In this document: positions 57,863 through 64,000 of the stretch, in pieces
How positions within the stretch are numbered: position 1 is the first letter of the stretch
How the letters are laid out: every line of letters begins with the position of its first letter
DNA from: Agelaius tricolor
Taxonomy: Eukaryota; Chordata; Aves; Passeriformes; Icteridae
NCBI GenBank assembly: GCA_023055355.1
Contig: JALJCS010000001.1
Location: 49,109,381-49,173,380, forward strand
DNA length: 64,000 bases
Direction of reading: 5' to 3'
Translations under genes and position numbers: made by a program
Notes under the pieces: generated by a model
Seen by the model: only the letters and a program-made list of their open reading frames with translations
Database searches by the model: none
Told to the model about the DNA's origin: nothing

Positions 57863-58262
57863 CACTCTAAGCAAGTAAGTCAGCTATCTTAGGGGTAAGA
57901 GTCAACTATATGAATGTCTCTGCAGGACAAATAGAAAGGAGAAGAATTGGTAATAAAAATTAATCTGAGTAAATACAGTAGAAAACTTTAAAATTGCAGG
58001 CCACAAATCAAATATACTATCAAGATGGACTATGCAGCAGTTTAATATTTTTCTAATACTGACAGATGAATAGAGGCTAATAATAATCTGGTTTCTGTCA
58101 AGAGTACCTTGCAGATGGTGAAAGTTCCCAAGTCAAAACAACAGCTAGGTAGTCTTCAGAAATATTAATTCTCCTGAAAGCATTATATGACTGGAGTTAG
58201 CAGGTTTCATTTCATTGGCCTGGAAGCCTTTGTGCCCAGTGCATTTCAATACCTGCTAGCTG

Positions 58263-58264
<2 letters not shown>
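54673..58264. other. Intronic DNA, no gene seen
   Basis: AT-rich intron. It holds a run of 17 A at 55210-55226, a 10-bp GCACTATACA duplication at about 55652-55672, and a TA dinucleotide run passing into T19 at 57823-57861. No gene was recognised. Confidence 0.55.
57823..57861 (+). repeat. (AT)n run followed by T19
   Basis: About ten AT dinucleotides run directly into an uninterrupted stretch of 19 T (57843-57861). A compound microsatellite. Confidence 0.9.

Positions 58265-58322
<58 letters not shown>
58265..58322 (+). repeat. Uninterrupted run of 58 A
   Basis: A pure A homopolymer of 58 bases between GCTGGC and GAGACTTATG. It may be a retroposition tail or a slippage-expanded tract. No retrogene or SINE was recognised just upstream, and no target duplication could be paired. 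In the GRM1 sense strand it is a T58 tract. The exact length should be treated as uncertain, since homopolymers of this size are error-prone. Confidence 0.9.
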
Positions 58323-58325
<3 letters not shown>

Positions 58326-61300
58326 ACTTATGTATGAATTGATTAAGAGGCCAAAACTCACCAATTAGGCCTGATTAGTTTTCTTCTTCTTCAAGCATGC
58401 CAATTGTGTTGCACCAGAAAAAATTTGTATTCAAGTGATGGACCTATATCTCTTTCAAGTCCAAGCCTGAGCTACAGCAGCACAACTCTTTGACTGCATG
58501 TGGATTTAACTTTTCTTACCTTTTTTTAAAGTAATTTTCGTGTGTAAAAATACAGTTCTAGCTATAATTGCTTAAGAATTTTGCAGTTTCTTTGATGGTC
58601 ACCAAAACAGTTTCTGATTTCAATATCTTATATTCTCATTTTCAGATGACGTTTTAGGATAAAATTTGCTTCTGCAGAGGGGAACTAAGATACATTCACC
58701 TCAGAAAATGGATTAAGTGAAATCCCTTTCCTGGTGTGGTTCCAACACTAAAAGAAGAAACATCTTTTCTGATATAAAAGCTGTTCTTAAATGAATGGCC
58801 CTAGGAATCTGTATCTAGATTCTGTTTGAAAAAAATATAAAGAATGCTTAACAGCACTATGAAAATGAAACACATGTAGAAAATGCAACTTTATTCTGAA
58901 AGGGTGGAAATTATTTTTTCTTTTGCTTTTCATTCAGAAATTACTTTTAGTAACTCGCTGTACAGACAAATGTGACTCGTGACTTCAAGAGAGAGCAGAG
59001 AAGGTAAATTCCTGGAGTTATACAGCTGTGATCCTATTCAATTTTGTCATTGCCCCAGCAGTGGAACCAGCAGTAGCAGCACTACAAAACACTTTTCATG
59101 GATACTGTTAATAGAGCAGATCCTGTAATCATCATGGCCAACTTTTAATTTGTTGGGTGTTGTGCAAGACCTTAATGATTGTAGCAGACATTAGGAAAAT
59201 GGGGTGCCAGATACATTTTAGATGGGCAACTGAGGAGCTTGGCTCTGCCAGACCTCTCAACACAGCAATGGAAAAGTTGTAACCATGTCTCAATTCAATT
59301 TTCATTTAATCTAAAACAATATACAGGGGAATATGGTGAGAAGTAATGAGCTTTTTTTGCTTCTGTAGAAGTCATAATTGACTGCAATAAAGCCCGAAAT
59401 GTTTCTCCAGTGTGGTCCTAGTGCCAGTCAACCGGGTACCAAGCACCTTAGTCCCCAGATATGCATTTTCCCCAAGAAACTTTCAATATCATTCAGAAGC
59501 CTGTAAAATGTACAGTGGTTACTTTTTCAAGGAGCAATCTATTGACTCATTTCAGGCTGCAATTATTGTCAGAGTCAGCTTGAACAAGTTAGTTTTTTTT
59601 CCCAGAGCTGGAATTAGAGTAAATATGCATCTCTTTAGACTGCTCAGCCCTTTATAGCCCATGTGCAATATAATAAGGGCGAGATTCAGAGTAATGATAG
59701 TGGTCATTCAAATTCTGTACTGCAGAAGAACAGAAAAAAGGAATGAAAACCATCAAAAGACTGATTTTGAGTTCTAAATTTAGTATCTGAGCATTGTCAA
59801 CTGTGGTGTAACCATCTCTATTGGGTGGTTGAAGGTCCTTGATTCCCAAGCCATTAGACTAGGAATGGACAATCTGGTCTTCTCAGAGGACACCTACTTT
59901 GGGCCTCTCAAGGCAGGCAGCAGCAACGTGGTTGGCAGAATCTGATTAAGTAGGGGCATTGCTCACTTTGCACATTAACTCAGTGCTAAAGCTGTTAACA
60001 CAGACAGAAACTTGGGTTCACATTCTTTGTCTAAGCAATTTGAAAGGCTCATATTTCTTCCCAGGTGTCTCAAGGCATTGGTCAATCTAAAGGGAACTCT
60101 TAATTTTTTTTGCAGCAATTAGGCTGAAGTGTAGAAAAGAAGCTAAAAGAAGAACATGCAATGGAGTCCATTTCTGTAGCTTGGAAGCAGGCTACAAGGT
60201 CAGGGGGAAGATTGTAGCTTTCACTCACTGTTTCCTGGATTGTTTACACATTGGCACATCTTTTTTCTTTCTTTTTCTATTTTTTTTCCCAAAAAAAGAC
60301 TGAAACAAGCCAGAAAATTCTTAGAACTATTCAGCATGGTACATTCCAATTGCATATTCACTAAAGTGGAACAAGAAAATCAGGAAAATGATGGAACTCT
60401 CTGAGACACCTTTTCAGGAGGTAGAAAATATATCTGGATATAAGATTTATTTTTTGTCAGAACTTTAACCAAAAAGTATTACAGAATGGTGGTCACTTGA
60501 TGTTCCATAACATAGGTATGAACTCTGGTTTGGTGCTTTTTGCATTCTCATTGAGGGAGTGTTTTTTGTCTGCTTAAAAAAACTGCAATCACCTCTCAAA
60601 CAGCATCCCAAATCAACATTTGGGGCTTCCATTGATCTAAGCATTGCAGCTAAATTGTAGCAATAAAATTACAAAAGACCATTTTTGACATTATAATGTG
60701 ACATTATAATGTGACATCAATACACACTACATGTGGAAACATTAACATTTACATAAAAATATTAATTACTTTCATTTAACTTAGCCTTCTTTCAATCAGA
60801 GGCACATCTATTAGCAAACAGACTCTGCATTAGCTCAGCAATTCCATCTGAGGTTTAAATAAAGAACTTGAATTTTGATACTCTTTTGATATTTGGATAA
60901 CATTCAGACTTTATATTAGATTTTTTAGTGAAGTGCGATCCTTGCCTGTAAACTGGCTGTAAAATTTATCCTTCCAGTAACAGCCAATACTGAACACAGG
61001 TTTGTACTTCAGTAAAAACTGAAAGGTAGGAATTAGCATTCTCTCTTGATTATGAAAAAACACATGTGCTGAAAAAAGATGCTTGAGCCAACAAAATGAA
61101 TGAGTAATGCAGTGGGGAGGGAGAGGCCTGAGCTGATCTGACCCATTGAAATGGGCCAGCTCTGTTTGTCTTGTCAAATTAAGCTGTTTCCAGTCTCCCA
61201 GGCTAGTGTTTCATCAGACCACAGAAAGATACTGGCACAGGGACACTTCCTCCACAACAGATAAGACGTCTAAGGGATAGACCAGACTGGGCAGCAGCCC

Positions 61301-63904
61301 TAGAGGAAATTTTTCCTTCTCCCTCTCTCTTTCATGAATGTTTTTTTCTTTTCTGCAGTCCTCCTTTCTACATCAGAAACTTCCACTGGTTTTCTAACAT
61401 GAAATGAGCTGTGTGAACCCTCTCCAGCCTTCCTATAGTAAAGTGAATAACAGTGTGATTGAGTAAAAGCACCTAGGTTTGGAAAGTGTATTTAAAGAAA
61501 TTTAAATCAAAATTAAAAACTCAGCAAACTACAAGCCACTGATCAGCCTGAAGCGTCCTTCACAAAAAAACAGTTAATGCAATTTTTCTGTCCCTGCCTG
61601 GAAAAGGTAGTTGCTGAAGTGCTCAGAGAAAGAGAATTTCTCCTGTTTCAGGCCCCCACTGTAAAGCTAATTGCTTGAAATACTGTTAGATGATACAGCA
61701 AAAGGACCATATTAGTTTTTCTTTACTGTACTTTTTGCCTTTTCAGGATGAGCCATTAGAAAACATTCTACTTCTCTCTCTCTTTTCAAGGATTTCTCCT
61801 GATGACAGGAACATTTACATGAAAATACAGAACACGCACTGACTGACACTGTGTTGAAGCTCATAAAACTATCAAATTATGTTAGGTTAGAAAAAATGTC
61901 ATTGGCATACAGGAACATAGCATGCTCACTAAAGCTTCTGCATTATTAAGTTTGAATATTTACTTAAAACTAATTAAAGATAGTGTAACAGTCTGTTCAA
62001 AAATAGGGAGTTCAGTTTGGGTTTTTTTAGAGAAAGAGAAACTACAATTTAATTAAACTACTATGACAGGTGATAGCTGATTAGTTTTGCCACACCTCAC
62101 ATTTCTAATGGAGACAGGTTTGAGATTAAGCTGAAAAATGTATTCCAGTAATGAGTTATTTCCCATTCTGTGTTATTACATCATGTAAACAAATACATCT
62201 ATATATATGGACATTATAATGTGAGTCAAATTTAAAAATAATGGATCAAATTCTAATAAAAGTCTCAACTTTTTTGAACTACTTATAGTTAAGATGTAGG
62301 ATGGCTGAATCTCAAAACTTGTTACAGGAATGATTTGCAAATCTCACAGCAACAAACAATTCCTATTTCAGGAAGGCTGAGAATGGTATGTAAAATGCAG
62401 GATGCAATGAGAGAAAGGCTTGTCCAATATTTTGCATAGATGTAAAAGGAACTGGAGCAATACAGATACAGCCTACTGACCACAAACAATTTGAACCAGA
62501 TAGAGTGGCTGAGGCACTCTTGGAGGGTGAAGGCACAGGTACCAGTAGTATTCTTTCCTTGGGAAGGTGGATGAAGTCACCTTTAAATGACATTTTAAAG
62601 TTGCTTCCAGCTAAAAATGAAGAATTTTTTTGAGAATTCAGGGATATAAATTTGGGACCAAGCATTCATGAACTGATACAGAGCACTCTAATAACATAAA
62701 GAAAGAATGAGAGCTGCCTCTCTCATCCAGTGAGCCCCATTCAATTCAGGGAGCAGGTGGGTATATCAGTAAGGGGATGTAATGCACAGATGTGTGTGAA
62801 AAGTGTCATTTACTGAGAGACGCAGCATCAAACACTGAATGGCACTACCTCCTGGCACTGTGGAAACTGGTAAAAACCAGACAAATGGCAGGTGTCTTAT
62901 ATGGAAATATAAAGAGGAGTGCAGATATGAAGGGGAAAAAAAAGATATTTTAAAAAATAATTTGGGAACTTTTGGGAAATGTCATATATTATGAACATTT
63001 GATGTGCATGGTTTTTCCTTACTTTAGATCATTACAAGAGAGAAAAATAAGAACATTTACCTGAAAAAACAAAATCTTCATGCAATACAGACCATAAGAA
63101 TAAAATAACATATCAATGTTGCTGTAAGTGTTTTAACTCAAAATTCTGAAACACTCATAAGCTGAAGCAATTTACATTGGTATAATGATTAATTTACCAA
63201 CTGGGTTAGCTCTGCTCTAAGTTACAACAACACTGATGTATCTGACTGCACAGAGAAAATTGTGGCACAGGTCAAAAAGTCCAATCTCTAGATGATCCAT
63301 TTTTCTTCAGAGCAGGGCAGACTTGTAAGATATTAATGTGCCAATGAACATTTCCAACTACAGAAAACTTACTTAATTTGAATTTTTGCTCCAATTCATT
63401 AAATCTTTGAACTGGAATTTCTAGGATAACATGCCACTTGAAGAAAGACAAAGGTTCAGCATCCTAAGAATAGATATTCACAGTGAGGGAGAATATATAT
63501 CAGTATCTCCCCTTGTATCTCATGGAGACAAATGCATAAAGCCTCTGCTAAAAGACAAGCAATATCTTTAGCTGAAACTGTTAAAATTATACAGATAATT
63601 CATGCTTTGGCTATCTAATACTAAAGACACATTTAGCTCTAGCCTCAAAATCACAGTTCACTTAACAGTTGGCTGTGGTGCTTAGGCAGAAAAATGTTTG
63701 TTTAACTCACTGAAGCAATTATGAGGACTAAATTAAAATATCAGTACTAGGAATAATATGCTTCTTACCTATTTTCTTCTTAAGGTAAGAGCAGCTGCAC
63801 TGGATTTTATCCAGGGAAAACACCCAGTTTCAAATAAAAACTATGTGGAAGAAAGTAGAAAGCATGAAATGAACTGTAAGGGGTGAAATACTAATGGCAT
63901 TTGA
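58323..63904. other. Intronic DNA, no gene seen
   Basis: AT-rich intron. It contains the ACATTATAATGT palindrome repeats at 60688-60712 and 62211-62222, and a doubtful reverse-transcriptase-like scrap at 61527-61635. No gene was recognised. Confidence 0.55.
60687..60717 (+). repeat. 13-bp tandem repeat built on a 12-bp palindrome
   Basis: GACATTATAATGT occurs twice head-to-tail (60687-60699, 60700-60712) and is followed by GACAT. ACATTATAATGT equals its own reverse complement. A further copy lies at 62211-62222. Confidence 0.9.
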
Positions 63905-64000
63905 GCTGCCTGGTCTAGTGGAAGGTGTTGGGAGAAAGTAGCAGGAGAGACTGGATGAGATAATCTTTAGGGTTCCCTTTTAGCCCAAACCTTTCTATGA
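63905..64000 (+). mobile_element. CR1 LINE 3' end, plus strand, at window edge
   Basis: GAGCTGCCTGGTCTAGTGGA, AAGGTGTTGG, GATAATCTTTAGGGTTCCCT and TTAGCCCAAACCTTTCTATGA match the last ~95 bp of bird CR1, ending in the TTCTATGA terminal motif exactly at the window boundary. The element may end here or have a few more bases beyond. It is another subfamily from the 54.5-kb copy and closer to the reverse copy at 24190. Confidence 0.9.

Overview
This is vertebrate nuclear DNA, almost certainly avian and quite possibly from a songbird. The evidence is AT-rich, CpG-poor, gene-sparse sequence holding several diverged CR1 LINE fragments of the bird type (conserved 3' ends such as ATTCTGTG and TTCTATGA, and one stretch of CR1 reverse transcriptase), plus short solo retroviral LTRs. 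Nothing bacterial, plasmid or phage-like is visible: no operons, ribosome binding sites, CRISPR arrays or tRNA genes.

The only protein-coding feature I can defend is one internal exon on the minus strand at 17711-17946. It encodes residues 317-396 (mammalian numbering) of the glutamate-binding ectodomain of metabotropic glutamate receptor 1, GRM1. It has an AG acceptor with a pyrimidine tract, a GT donor and phases that fit an internal coding exon. It contains the ligand-binding Asp318 and Arg323 and the Cys378/Cys394 disulfide pair. Everything else is read as GRM1 intron: 1-17710 is the intron after this exon and 17947-64000 the intron before it.

Layout: 1-11.5 kb is plain intron with an 18-unit GGAAT array (4891-4982) and a 58-bp-period duplication (5223-5313). 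A plus-strand CR1 3' end lies at 11562-12068. The exon lies at 17.7-17.9 kb, with a CC-doublet/poly-A stretch just below it (a GG-doublet stretch in the GRM1 transcript). Minus-strand CR1 fragments lie at 24190-24700, 26164-26432 and 29592-29650. Two related solo LTRs sit head-to-head 129 bp apart at 33932-34241 and 34371-34677, and a third copy is at 39977-40290. A 1.6-kb minus-strand CR1 fragment with broken reverse transcriptase lies at 45948-47580. CR1 3' ends follow at 54511-54672 and at 63905 to the window edge. An uninterrupted run of 58 A lies at 58265-58322.

No new multi-gene system was found. The points most worth a second look are the head-to-head LTR pair (a potential long hairpin in GRM1 pre-mRNA), the GG-doublet run downstream of the exon donor, the GGAAT array, and the lineage-specific residues in the exon, including a possible extra N-glycosylation site.
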